Shown piece after piece: positions 17,403 to 25,563 of a stretch of 45,228 bases of DNA (its first letter is position 1; each line of letters starts with the position of its first letter). The DNA lies in assembly GCA_019747875.1 (NCBI GenBank), contig JAIEQI010000104.1, positions 1 to 45,228 of the forward strand, in the 5' to 3' direction. Below the pieces are notes generated by a model. That model ran no database searches, was not told the DNA's origin, and was given only the letters and a program-made list of their open reading frames with translations. The DNA comes from Candidatus Obscuribacterales bacterium (GTDB lineage Bacteria > Cyanobacteriota > Vampirovibrionia > Obscuribacterales > Obscuribacteraceae). The position numbers were made by a program, and so were the translations under genes.

Positions 17403-17628
17403 TATCGTGATGAAGATATTACGGGGTTCGCAATTCGCGTTTCGCCAAAGTACAAATCTTACTTTGGAAAAGCGTGTGGATGGTTCAAACAAGCGATACA
17501 TCATTGGTAAGTGTAGCCAAATGTCATTTGAAGCTGCACGAAAAGAAACCTGCATGATGATCGGCGACATAGCCAGGGGACTCGATCCAAAACCGGTCAG
17601 CGCATCAACTACGCAGAGTGTCGTATGA
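17403..17628 (+). pseudogene. Relic of a phage-type integrase N-terminal (arm-binding) domain
   Basis: Two frames joined by a frameshift around 17450 read as the N-terminal domain of a tyrosine recombinase. The first frame (from 17403) gives YRDEDITGFAIRVSPKYKSY. The second gives EKRVDGSNKRYIIG, then MSFEAARKE and DIARGLDPKP. This order (RD...GF-RV-P, then (K/R)-IG, then EAR..., then G-DP) is typical of the arm-type DNA-binding domain of phage and island integrases. The catalytic domain is absent: the frame ends at 17628, overlapping the 3' end of the convergent EF-hand gene. It marks an old island insertion. Confidence 0.6.
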
Positions 17629-19137
17629 ATAGTCGAAACTTGCTAATGTCTTTCCTGACTTCTGATTCACTAAGCTCAGTTTGCCTTCTCTGGCGCTATT
17701 TCCGTGAGGACCATTCGCAATTCGATGATCGATTTTTACTTCAAGCCCATGAGCGGCTAGCAACTTATTGTATTGCTGTTCGAGTTCTTTTACAGATCTT
17801 GCTCCTCCACCAGCAATGTCTGAAATCAAGGCGCTTTCCAGGGTCTTTGATATGGTTGGTTTGTCGGCGGCGGCTGCTTCTTTCAAACCGTCGGCAATTA
17901 CTTTTGTGCGCTGATCCTGAATGTCTTTATACGATATCCCGATTGAAGTATCTGTTTGACTTGCTGTCTTGATTTTGTCGTAATTGGCAATGACATCACT
18001 TAGCGCCTTGATTGATTTTTCGCGCTCTTGGGCTTGTTTCTGGTCCTCTGCCTTTGCTTCTGTTGTTTCTTTATGTGCTGTGTTCTTAAATTGCTCAAGC
18101 TCTTCTTTTGTGAGTTTTCCATCGCCATCTTTGTCGATGGATGAACCCTTGCTGTTCAGGAATTTAGTGGCAGGGTCATTGTTATCGCGTGCTAACGTAC
18201 GCAAATCAATTGATGGTTGGAGTTCTCCTTTTACCGGAGCAAGTCCTTGTATTTTGTCAAAATTGGCAATTGCATAATCCAGTTTTGCGATTTTATCCTT
18301 CGCGATATCTTTCAAGATCGAATCGTTCTTGAATCGATTTGCTAGATCTGCAATTTCAGTTTTGGTTAAACTGCCATCGTTATTCTTATCCAAACCGTAA
18401 GAGTTTTGCAGTTCCTTTACTGCTTCTGCCAATTTGGGATCTTCTATTTTGCTTGTATCCAGCGTCTTAAGTGCTTTGGTATCCAATCCATTCTTTCGCT
18501 CTGGATCGTCAGACCTGGTGGCAAGTTTGTCAAACGCTGCCAATGCCCGAGCTGCTCCGGCTTCTTGTTGCTCTGCCTGCTCAGCTCTGTAACTAGGCCG
18601 GGTGTTCGCCGACTTCAACCTGTTCAATCCATATTCAAGGGCTTGTTTGCTTGCAGTTTCCAAATAATCACCAAGCTCATTTTTGATTACAGATTGAGCC
18701 TGAGCAAGTAAGGGGTCGTCTTTACCTGCCAGTCCTGACATTACGATATGATCTAATGGTTGCGAGTTTGCCATTTCAGCAAAATGCTTGTCGAGATATG
18801 CTTTGTTTTCCTTGCTGCTTTCGTTGTATGGTTTATAGGCATCCAGTTCTTTCTTTGTAATTCGACCATCGTTATCTTTATCCATGCCCGAGAAAGAGCG
18901 ATCTAAGTCCGCGAGTGAATTCAATTCATTCTCTAGTTTGGTCTCTGCGTTCTTCGGGGATTCGAAAGCAGTCTCCAGCGAGGGAAATCCATTCGGTACC
19001 TCAGTGTTGCGCATGCTTCTGATTAGTGCATTATCTTGCGGCGTCGTGGTTGCTGCTCTCTCCAAGGGATTTGCAGCAGATGGCTCAAGTGCTTGTCCCT
19101 CAACCCGTTCATTTGCTGGCTTTTCGATTTCTGCCAT
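17605..19137 (-). CDS. EF-hand calcium-binding protein, 510 aa
   Basis: Three canonical EF-hand loops are visible: DKDNDGRITKKE (about 84-95), DKNNDGSLTKTE (about 248-259) and DKDGDGKLTKEE (about 337-348), each with Asp/Asn at 1, 3, 5, Gly at 6 and Glu at 12. Between them the protein is helical and rich in Lys, Ala and Asp, with likely coiled coil around 345-390. There is no signal peptide or membrane helix, so it is cytoplasmic or leaves by another route. GGGG lies about ten bases upstream of the ATG. Role unknown; calcium buffering or sensing is inferred from the loops. Confidence 0.85.
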   Translation of the reverse strand: MAEIEKPANERVEGQALEPSAANPLERAATTTPQDNALIRSMRNTEVPNGFPSLETAFESPKNAETKLENELNSLADLDRSFSGMDKDNDGRITKKELDAYKPYNESSKENKAYLDKHFAEMANSQPLDHIVMSGLAGKDDPLLAQAQSVIKNELGDYLETASKQALEYGLNRLKSANTRPSYRAEQAEQQEAGAARALAAFDKLATRSDDPERKNGLDTKALKTLDTSKIEDPKLAEAVKELQNSYGLDKNNDGSLTKTEIADLANRFKNDSILKDIAKDKIAKLDYAIANFDKIQGLAPVKGELQPSIDLRTLARDNNDPATKFLNSKGSSIDKDGDGKLTKEELEQFKNTAHKETTEAKAEDQKQAQEREKSIKALSDVIANYDKIKTASQTDTSIGISYKDIQDQRTKVIADGLKEAAAADKPTISKTLESALISDIAGGGARSVKELEQQYNKLLAAHGLEVKIDHRIANGPHGNSAREGKLSLVNQKSGKTLASFDYSYDTLRS

Positions 19138-19403
19138 AAGATTTTATCCCCACATCCATCAGCCTGTTTTTAACATAAGGCAATAATGTGGCAATAAGGT
19201 GCCTTCTTTCGAGCTTGGAGCTCAAGCATTTTCTCTTCAATCGTTCCAGATCCTGCGCTATTGCCCTATCGCTGGTATAAGGGGTTTTGTGTTTGCGCGG
19301 ACACCGCAGCAATACAGGCGCAGCAATCGCAAGAAGATCCTGATATTAGACGACGGGCCCGGTGGAGTCTTTCTGACGGTTCGAGTTTGTAGCTTGCAAC
19401 GCC

Positions 19404-19420
19404 GGTAGCAAAATGCTACC
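19404..19420. promoter_or_regulatory. Inverted repeat abutting the antitoxin start (candidate operator)
   Basis: GGTAGC (19404-19409), five bases, GCTACC (19415-19420): a perfect 6-bp inverted repeat ending at the base before the first possible ATG. Autoregulation by an antitoxin bound at such a site is the usual arrangement in type II modules. Confidence 0.6.
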
Positions 19421-19834
19421 ATGGCAATTATGAGTCAACCAGTGAAATTATCAGATGAACTAGTTCTCGATGCTCGACTTACGGCGGAGATTGCCGAGCG
19501 CTCAATTGCTGGGCAAATTGAGTTCTGGGCCCGTATTGGTCGTGCACTTGAAGGTCTGATTAATGGTGATACGGCGCTCGCATTAAAGAAACGAGGCGAT
19601 TTGCGGCCGTTATCAACTCTTATCTCAACAATCGATTCAGAAGAGGGGCGTAGTCGTCTCAAGGAAGTCCTCGATGCGCATCCTTACCCGCGGTATGAAG
19701 TAATTCCTGACCAACCAAATTTACTGCTGCGCACGGAAAAGAATGGAAAGCGTTCGATCGGAAAGTTTGTTAGAAGGGAATTTCAGGTTATCGAATACTT
19801 GAACCCAGAGTCGGGCAAACGCAAGAAGCAATGA
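19421..19834 (+). CDS. ParD-like antitoxin, 137 aa
   Basis: Resembles the ParD-like antitoxin family: KLSDELVLDARLTAEIAERSIAGQIEFWARIGRALE (about 8-43) looks like a ribbon-helix-helix DNA-binding segment followed by the family helix. The C-terminal half (RYEVIPDQPNLLLRTEKNGKRSIGKFVRREFQVI) is beta-rich and would bind the toxin. The start could be 19421 or the ATG at 19430 (MSQPVKLSDE); neither has a clear ribosome site, so the message may be leaderless. The stop overlaps the downstream toxin start by four bases (ATGA). Confidence 0.78.
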   Translation: MAIMSQPVKLSDELVLDARLTAEIAERSIAGQIEFWARIGRALEGLINGDTALALKKRGDLRPLSTLISTIDSEEGRSRLKEVLDAHPYPRYEVIPDQPNLLLRTEKNGKRSIGKFVRREFQVIEYLNPESGKRKKQ

Positions 19835-20409
19835 ATTGGGAATGGCTAGATCAGCGCCCAATTATTGTCGCAATTGCAGGTCCCAATGGTTCTGGTAAAA
19901 CTACATTTTACCGTGCACACATAGAAGCATCTGGAATGAAATTCATCAACGCTGATTTGCTTGCCGCCGAGTTGCACATCGATGCATATGCAGCAGCAGC
20001 CCTGAGCTCCGAGCTAAGAAAGGAGCTGGTTCGACAGAAGGAGAGTTTTGCTTTCGAAACTGTTCTTTCAGATCCTGTAGGCGAGAAAATTGATTTTCTG
20101 AGGTCGGCAGTCAATGCTGGTTACAACGTTGCACTTTGTTTTGTTGGATTGTCGTCTTGGGAAATCTCGGAACAACGAGTCGCGATGCGTGTGACCCAAG
20201 GAGGGCATGACGTTCCTACAAACAAGTTGGAGGAACGATATCCCCGTTCGCTAAACAATCTCAGGAAAGCCCTAGAGCAACTTCCTCGCGTCTTGGTCTT
20301 CGACAATAGCTATCTCTCCAACCCTTACGCACCAATTGCTTTTTCCCAAAACGGAACACTCATTTTCAAAGCAGAGCCTCTGCCCAAGTGGTTTCGCGAA
20401 ATTTTCTAG
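19831..20409 (+). CDS. Zeta-toxin-like P-loop kinase (predicted toxin), 192 aa
   Basis: P-loop kinase of the COG4185/zeta-toxin-like type. Walker A is AGPNGSGKTTFYR (about 16-28). NADLLAAEL and FAFETVLSD follow in the places where zeta kinases bind substrate. The family signature RVTQGGHDVPTNKLEERYPRSLNNL (about 119-143) is complete and supplies nucleotide-contacting Arg residues. Zeta toxins phosphorylate UDP-N-acetylglucosamine and block wall synthesis; whether this one uses the same substrate is unknown. Coupling by a four-base overlap to a ParD-like antitoxin supports a toxin-antitoxin module with an unusual pairing. Confidence 0.82.
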   Translation: MNWEWLDQRPIIVAIAGPNGSGKTTFYRAHIEASGMKFINADLLAAELHIDAYAAAALSSELRKELVRQKESFAFETVLSDPVGEKIDFLRSAVNAGYNVALCFVGLSSWEISEQRVAMRVTQGGHDVPTNKLEERYPRSLNNLRKALEQLPRVLVFDNSYLSNPYAPIAFSQNGTLIFKAEPLPKWFREIF

Positions 20410-20832
20410 AACGCCATTACATGCATGCGCACCGTTAATCCATTTTGATCCACACAGACGGTCCGTGGAATGTGCTAGATTGTTAGGTATCGAGGGGCAT
20501 GTATTTCGATAGTTCAAGGCTTGAAAGTCGTTTTCCTAGCTATTCACTATGGAAGGCCGTGCAATTGTGAAGAGTCCTGTAGTGAACGACCGCGGAAAAA
20601 TCATCCTATTAGTAGTGTGCATTCTGCTCCGACCAGGGTTTAAATCAAATCGCGCCCAGATATTCTGTTTGGAACAATTTGTCCTCGCAGGCAGTTGAAA
20701 GAAAATGGTGCACCCTAAACCTTATATGTCAGCGTGGAACACCAAGTTTCTGGAAAGATGAGTCGATTTTGGATATCGAAGGATGGAATTTTTATTTCCA
20801 TTAATTCCAAACGGCGCAAGTAAAGTAGCGGC
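20410..20832. other. Gene-free intergenic region
   Basis: About 420 bp between the toxin gene and the convergent LysR gene. A small hairpin, ATGGAA-TTTTTAT-TTCCAT (20783-20801), lies close to the LysR stop and could be a weak transcription end signal. I see no protein-like frame or repeat in the rest. Confidence 0.5.
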
Positions 20833-21738
20833 TTATTCGCTTGCAATTGAGATGATCTTTTGGCGTACCCAGCTGTGGATTGGGTTATTTTCGCTGCGAA
20901 TGTGCCAGTAGATGTAGATTGAGAAGCTCGGGACCTGAAAAGGTAAGTCGAGTGGTGCGAATTGCTTTGATTCAAGGAAGAGTTTTCCCAATCCCCGCGG
21001 TATCGTGAGAATTAGATCTGAGTTTGCGACGATGTATGATGCTGCCAAAAATTGTGGGATGGTTACAACCGCTTTGCGTTCGAGGCCCATCTGAGCTAAT
21101 GCTGCGTCGACGATGCCGCTGCGATAATTCGTGAAAGTGATTATGCAATGACGCATCGCTAGATAGGATTCCATCGTCAGTTTCTTTTTTGCGACGCCCT
21201 GCTCAGCCGAAACCACGCACATAAAGTTGTCTGAGAATAGAGTTTTTCGTGAAAGTGTCGATGACTTTCTGTCTGTGCCAGCTATGACGAAATCTACTTC
21301 GTGCCGATCGAGTGGGCTGAGATCGTCGCCGAACATGGGGACGATTCTTATCGTTAAGCCAGGCGCTTCTTCGGCTATTGCTTTGATTGCTTGTGGAAGA
21401 ACGGCGGCCATTTCGTAGTCGCGAGTCGCTATCACTATGTCGCCAGTCATTTCGGCTGGCTCGAATGTCGGTGCGGTCATAATCTGGTTGATGTCGTTCA
21501 GGATCTTCTGCACCGGCTGAACAAGTTCACTCGCACGCGCTGTGAGCGTCATACCTGTAGCGCCTTTGACTAGCAACTGATCTTTGAACATGACTCGCAG
21601 GCGGCCGAGTGCTCGGCTCATTGCTGGCTGGCTCAATCCGATCTTGTCGGCGGCCCTGGTTACGTGGCGCTCGTCCAGCAAAGCTTTCAGGGCGACAAGG
21701 AGGTTTAGATCGAGAGAGCTGATATTCACTTCGCGCAT
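20833..21738 (-). CDS. LysR-family transcriptional regulator (first)
   Basis: DNA-binding transcription factor acting on unknown targets. The winged helix-turn-helix is at the N-terminus (LDLNLLVALKALLDERHVTRAADKIGLSQPAMSRALGRLR), followed by a linker helix and a two-lobed effector-binding domain. The start is placed at the ATG at 21738 (MREVNISSLDLN) because LysR proteins begin within about ten residues of the first helix; an in-frame ATG at 21804 would add 22 residues. Neither has a strong ribosome site. The DLNLL opening is like the NodD/NahR branch. No divergently transcribed target is obvious: the next gene upstream is on the same strand. Confidence 0.92.
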   Translation of the reverse strand: MREVNISSLDLNLLVALKALLDERHVTRAADKIGLSQPAMSRALGRLRVMFKDQLLVKGATGMTLTARASELVQPVQKILNDINQIMTAPTFEPAEMTGDIVIATRDYEMAAVLPQAIKAIAEEAPGLTIRIVPMFGDDLSPLDRHEVDFVIAGTDRKSSTLSRKTLFSDNFMCVVSAEQGVAKKKLTMESYLAMRHCIITFTNYRSGIVDAALAQMGLERKAVVTIPQFLAASYIVANSDLILTIPRGLGKLFLESKQFAPLDLPFQVPSFSIYIYWHIRSENNPIHSWVRQKIISIASE

Positions 21739-21831
21739 GGGTGCAATATAGACTATGCGCTTTGGGAATGCAACTGGCGATCTGTTTATCCACGGGCTAT
21801 GCATGGCATTGGCCGCCGAGATCTAGCTTAC

Positions 21832-22119
21832 TTAAGAGGGATCTTTCCATGTCGATTTGATCCACCAGCGTTTTATTGCGGGCAGCGATAGCGTCGAAAG
21901 GAAAAATCCGACGACTGGCATCAGCGCGCCTAAGAATGGGCGGTCTGCATTGATGGCGTAAAGTAGTGCGACGGCCGTAGCGTAGGTAATGGCGCAAATG
22001 CTTCCAATTCGGTAGGGGCTGGTTTCCCAAGCTTTATCAGCTTCAACTCTGATATTGCGCTGTTTGATCTGGTCCAGATCGCTTTCCAGTTGCTTCAATC
22101 GCTCTTCAACTTCAGCCAT
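21832..22119 (-). CDS. Small membrane protein, 95 aa
   Basis: ATG at 22119 (MAEVEERLKQLESD) is chosen for GGAGA just upstream; the longer frame to 22284 is not supported. An N-terminal coiled-coil segment (about 1-30) is followed by two membrane helices (about 42-60, AICAITYATAVALLYAI, and 66-84, PFLGALMPVVGFFLSTL) and a basic tail with several Trp. Likely inner-membrane hairpin; function unknown. Confidence 0.75.
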   Translation of the reverse strand: MAEVEERLKQLESDLDQIKQRNIRVEADKAWETSPYRIGSICAITYATAVALLYAINADRPFLGALMPVVGFFLSTLSLPAIKRWWIKSTWKDPS

Positions 22120-22394
22120 AATGTCTCCGTCAAACTTGTGATCGTCGTTTGAGAAGGGTACCGCAAACCGAGCCAGATTTACAGAAGGCATGCAAGCGTT
22201 AAGCCCCCAAAGAGCTTGTGCAAACGAATCCCCTGTAATCGAAGCACGGTATGCCACCACTTGCAGTGTTGGGAAAGATATCACACTGTTTGAAGTGATA
22301 TAAGAGCATCCCGCACCGTCCAGCTTTGCAATGTGAATAACTGCGATTCGCTAATACTTATGTCGCAGGCTGCGGGCTGCTCAAAGTTGAGGAA

Positions 22395-22628
22395 CTACTC
22401 TTCACCATATTCAAAAGGATACTCAGTGCGTTCGCTCCATGAACAACCTTCGTTAGCGCAAACGAGTGTAACTCTGAAGCCAAGCGAATCAATCTCCTGG
22501 ACATTGAATCCATCTCTCACTGCGTCGATCGTTTCTGCATACTTTTCGTACTTTTGGATCGGTTTCTTGCACTTTGGACAAATCAGCTTCTTGTTGTTAA
22601 TGGCTTCTTTGATAGCCTGCTGCGACAT
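22395..22628 (-). CDS. Small zinc-ribbon protein, 77 aa
   Basis: ATG at 22628 (MSQQAIKEAIN) has GGAGAAG directly upstream. Two Cys pairs, CPKC (about 17-20) and CANEGC (about 58-63), form a probable zinc ribbon, separated by about 40 residues of mixed helix and strand. The tail is acidic. No family name is assigned. It may be a small regulator or an accessory subunit. Confidence 0.72.
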   Translation of the reverse strand: MSQQAIKEAINNKKLICPKCKKPIQKYEKYAETIDAVRDGFNVQEIDSLGFRVTLVCANEGCSWSERTEYPFEYGEE

Positions 22629-22739
22629 AATTCTTCTCCGCGTTCTGTTTGGAAACCTTCCAGCAATCGCATGATTGTACCAGAGCTGTGAATATCGAAG
22701 TTGTTTCGAAGGCACTTGTGCGCTCAGCCCGTCCGCCTC

Positions 22740-24389
22740 TTACTGCTTAGCAAAAACCGCTTGGCTTGTTACGCTCGAATCACCCGCGTTCTCAGCAAGC
22801 TTTAGCATCTTCCCTCTGATTGCTAAAGCTTCTGGAAAATCCTTCATTAGCAATTGGAAACCATGTTTGGCTCTCTCCCAGGAGAGCGATGGAAATTCTT
22901 GAAAGAGATTCTTGTACATTTCGCCATCGTCGAGCTGATAGATAATGCGTGCATAGAATCTATCGCCGTCGTCACCGCTAATTCGATCCGCCTCATTTTT
23001 CAACCATTCTTCGAATTCGCCCTGCTCACCGTGCCAGCGAGGTTGCAGCCAATAAGCCTTGTCATAGTAGATTTCTTCAGCCGTTGGAAATGCTTTGATT
23101 CCTTCGTTATACGCTTTCTCATAATCTTCATCTGAAGAGCTTTGCCCAAGAAGAACGGTGAGTTTAGTGCCATACCAATGCTCGTCGATCGGTCCAGTTT
23201 TTTTTGCCCGTTCCAATATGGTGTCGGCATCAGCAAGATGCGTTGCCAAACCTTTCCAGCCTTCTTCCGTGACATACTGTGCATAGGCTGTGCCCCGGGC
23301 TTTCCAGGCAATTGATTTTTGCGCATCAGCCAGCGCGATCAAGGCTGCCGTTGATTTCGGTTTTGCTTTTGACCATTTCTCAACAAGCTCGGCATGGTGC
23401 ACATAACCAGCCATACTTTCTTCACTTATCGCGCTTCGAATTCCTTCATAAAATCCGTAGATCCTACGATATCCCTTTGCGTTTACCCATTGATCCTTTC
23501 GGAGAGTGTCCGCCAGCGACTCCAGCTTGTCATAATCCATAGCATTGAAAAGCTCGCGAGCCACTGCCATGTTCTTTCGCCACTCTTTGCTAATCGGATC
23601 ATGAAATTGCAACCAGCTGTTGTATAGATTCCAGTAGCTGTGAGTTTTACCATCCCGGCTTGGCATTTGATGCGCTTTTTTCAGGAAAGCAAAACTCTCA
23701 TTGTATTTGCCGCGGCAAAGCTCCAAGTAGCTTTGTTCTAGCAAATCATTCGAAACGGGAGTTTGGTTTCCGATAGCATCTTTAATTGCAGCTTCTGCTT
23801 TGTCAAACTGACCGAGCGTGGAATAAACATGTGCCAGGGTGCGCTTGGCTGTTGCGGCTTCCCGCCCCTCTGGTTGGAGCTTGAGCCCCTCTTCGAGCAG
23901 TTCAATATCTTCCTGAGTGACGGTATCGTCTTTGACGTCACATCTGGCCGCCTTGAACCTTCCCTCCGCCTGCCATTGCGAGCTCTTTGTTTTTGCTCCT
24001 AGATCGCAAATGAGGAGGTAGAGCTTCTTTGCTTCTTTGTAGCGCTCTTTGTCAAAAAGCCATTGAGCCAGGGCGCTAGCGATACCGATCGATGTATGAG
24101 GATTCCCTTGCTTTTCCGAGGCAGCTAAAGCTTGTCTCATTACGGTCTCGCCCCGCGGGTCACGGTTCTTAAGCATGTCAGAGGCTTGCCGATATAGACC
24201 CATGGGGGATTGGTCTTGCGAGGTGTTCTGCTGTACCTGGCCCGGTGAACTGCAGGAATTCAACAGGAGCGTAATGGCGGATACTGAAAACAGGATGACC
24301 GATCCGCCTGTCCGCAACTTGGAGAGAACCAAATCAGCCGCTTTGCTGATCCTATCTTGCAGACTCATGTCTAGAATTTTTCTACACAT
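22740..24389 (-). CDS. DUF4034/TPR-like lipoprotein, 549 aa
   Basis: GGGAG lies eight bases before the ATG. After a basic N-terminus, a hydrophobic segment (about 30-45) ends in LLNSC, a lipobox, so Cys46 is probably lipidated and the protein sits on the outer face of the membrane. Tetratricopeptide-like helical pairs follow (ERYKEAKKLYLLI, TLGQFDKAEAAIKDAI, GKYNESFAFLKKA). The middle section from about 250 (ARELFNAMDYDKLESLADTLR...GYRRIYGFYEGI) resembles DUF4034. Role unknown; scaffold or envelope stress functions are typical guesses for such proteins. Confidence 0.82.
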   Translation of the reverse strand: MCRKILDMSLQDRISKAADLVLSKLRTGGSVILFSVSAITLLLNSCSSPGQVQQNTSQDQSPMGLYRQASDMLKNRDPRGETVMRQALAASEKQGNPHTSIGIASALAQWLFDKERYKEAKKLYLLICDLGAKTKSSQWQAEGRFKAARCDVKDDTVTQEDIELLEEGLKLQPEGREAATAKRTLAHVYSTLGQFDKAEAAIKDAIGNQTPVSNDLLEQSYLELCRGKYNESFAFLKKAHQMPSRDGKTHSYWNLYNSWLQFHDPISKEWRKNMAVARELFNAMDYDKLESLADTLRKDQWVNAKGYRRIYGFYEGIRSAISEESMAGYVHHAELVEKWSKAKPKSTAALIALADAQKSIAWKARGTAYAQYVTEEGWKGLATHLADADTILERAKKTGPIDEHWYGTKLTVLLGQSSSDEDYEKAYNEGIKAFPTAEEIYYDKAYWLQPRWHGEQGEFEEWLKNEADRISGDDGDRFYARIIYQLDDGEMYKNLFQEFPSLSWERAKHGFQLLMKDFPEALAIRGKMLKLAENAGDSSVTSQAVFAKQ

Positions 24390-24561
24390 TTGAACGACTC
24401 CCGTTTAAGTGTCTCCCTATTTTAGTCCTTATGGGACTTACAAGTTCGCAAGTACTCTGGTTGGAAATCTCCACTGTAGATCAAATTACTGGTACTTACA
24501 CATCTATATAACTTTGCGAAGTGCTTCCTGCCGAAGCTTTGAGGTTTTGTAAATCCGGAAA

Positions 24562-24590
24562 GCCCCTGACCGTCGTGGATGGTCAAGGGC
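24562..24590. terminator. Hairpin downstream of the methyltransferase operon (first)
   Basis: GCCC-C-TGACC, nine-base loop, GGTCA-A-GGGC: ten pairs with one mismatch. On the + strand it is followed by CTATTGCTTTT, a weak T-run. It lies between the DUF4034 gene and the end of the methyltransferase gene; no other gene-like frame is seen in that 380-bp gap. Confidence 0.4.
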
Positions 24591-24641
24591 CTATTGCTTT
24601 TGAGGGAGAGGAAGACGCTCGCCGGGAACTCGAAATATAGC

Positions 24642-24670
24642 AATAGAGGCGCTTTTGAGGTGCCTCTATT
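24642..24670. terminator. Hairpin downstream of the methyltransferase operon (second)
   Basis: AATAGAGGC (24642-24650), 11-base loop, GCCTCTATT (24662-24670): a perfect 9-bp stem about 100 bp past the minus-strand methyltransferase stop. There is no clear T-run, so termination is only inferred. Confidence 0.45.
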
Positions 24671-24768
24671 CCTATGAGTTTCAGTTGTTAGTGGTCCGTT
24701 TCCGCAACTTCATGAAAGCAAAGTCGGCGTGCGAAGGACGTGCAATGGAGCTGGATTATTGTTCAATG

Positions 24769-25563
24769 TTATTTTCTGGCCCAGGAAACGAAGAGTGCAT
24801 CCATAACCAGGCTGTCTGATCCGAATTCTTCCAACTGCTTTATTGCAGCTGTGCGAGCCGCGCTGTCGGCGGCTGGAAGTCCCAGCATTTCTGCTGCTGG
24901 TCCCATGTAAAATCCCTTCAGATTTGAGACGATTGCAGAATACCTGTCTTGTTCACTCGCGCTTGCAATGATCGGAAAAAACTTGGAGTCGACCTGGCTG
25001 AATCCAGCTTTCTTCAGTCCTGTTGCGACCTTGCTCCCGATGTAAGTATCCATTCCCGCGTTAAAGATTGCTTTGTCCCACTTATTCATCCAGGTTTTCA
25101 ATGCCGGTTTTTCGGGATAGATTTCGATCATGTCGTTGGCTGGTTCCATTGCGTAGAAGGTCCCTCCGGGAGACAGCAGTCGCAATGCCTCTTTCAGGAC
25201 CACTGTCCAGGCCGGCCCAATGGACCACAAAACCAATTTTGTGAATACGAGATCAAAGGATTCATTGGGGAGATCAATCGACGCACCATCCATTTGTATG
25301 AACTGTGCATTGGCGTCATCGTGAAAACGCTTGCGCGCCTCAGCCACTGCATCTGGTGCGATGTCGATCCCGGTGTATCTGAAATCTGGATTTGACTGGC
25401 GTAACAGTTTGAGGTTCGAACCATTCCCACAGCCTATCTCTAATACTGACTTCGCCTCTGAAACAAGCTTCTCTAATAATGGATCTTGGAGGAGCATTGC
25501 TTGCAGATCCAGGCGATCCAGTTCCGTCTGTGTATGACCAAGCGGGTAGTTTACTCCATTCAT
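24769..25563 (-). CDS. Class I SAM-dependent methyltransferase, 264 aa
   Basis: Transfers a methyl group from S-adenosylmethionine to an unknown acceptor. Motif I VLEIGCGNGS (about 41-50) binds SAM, GIDIAPDAV (about 66-74) is the acidic ribose-binding strand, and FDLVFTKLVLWSI (about 104-116) matches motif IV. Its ATG overlaps the stop of the upstream PLP-enzyme gene by one base (TAATG), so the two are translated together. The known precedent MrsA/MrsB (methylation of 2-ketoarginine, then amination, in 3-methylarginine synthesis) makes a ketoarginine-type acceptor plausible, but this is inference from context only. Confidence 0.9.
   Translation of the reverse strand: MNGVNYPLGHTQTELDRLDLQAMLLQDPLLEKLVSEAKSVLEIGCGNGSNLKLLRQSNPDFRYTGIDIAPDAVAEARKRFHDDANAQFIQMDGASIDLPNESFDLVFTKLVLWSIGPAWTVVLKEALRLLSPGGTFYAMEPANDMIEIYPEKPALKTWMNKWDKAIFNAGMDTYIGSKVATGLKKAGFSQVDSKFFPIIASASEQDRYSAIVSNLKGFYMGPAAEMLGLPAADSAARTAAIKQLEEFGSDSLVMDALFVSWARK

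Noticed and set aside
24422..24643. 73-codon minus-strand frame in the gap below the methyltransferase operon
   Set aside because: It spans one of the hairpins, lacks a ribosome site and has no protein-like pattern.
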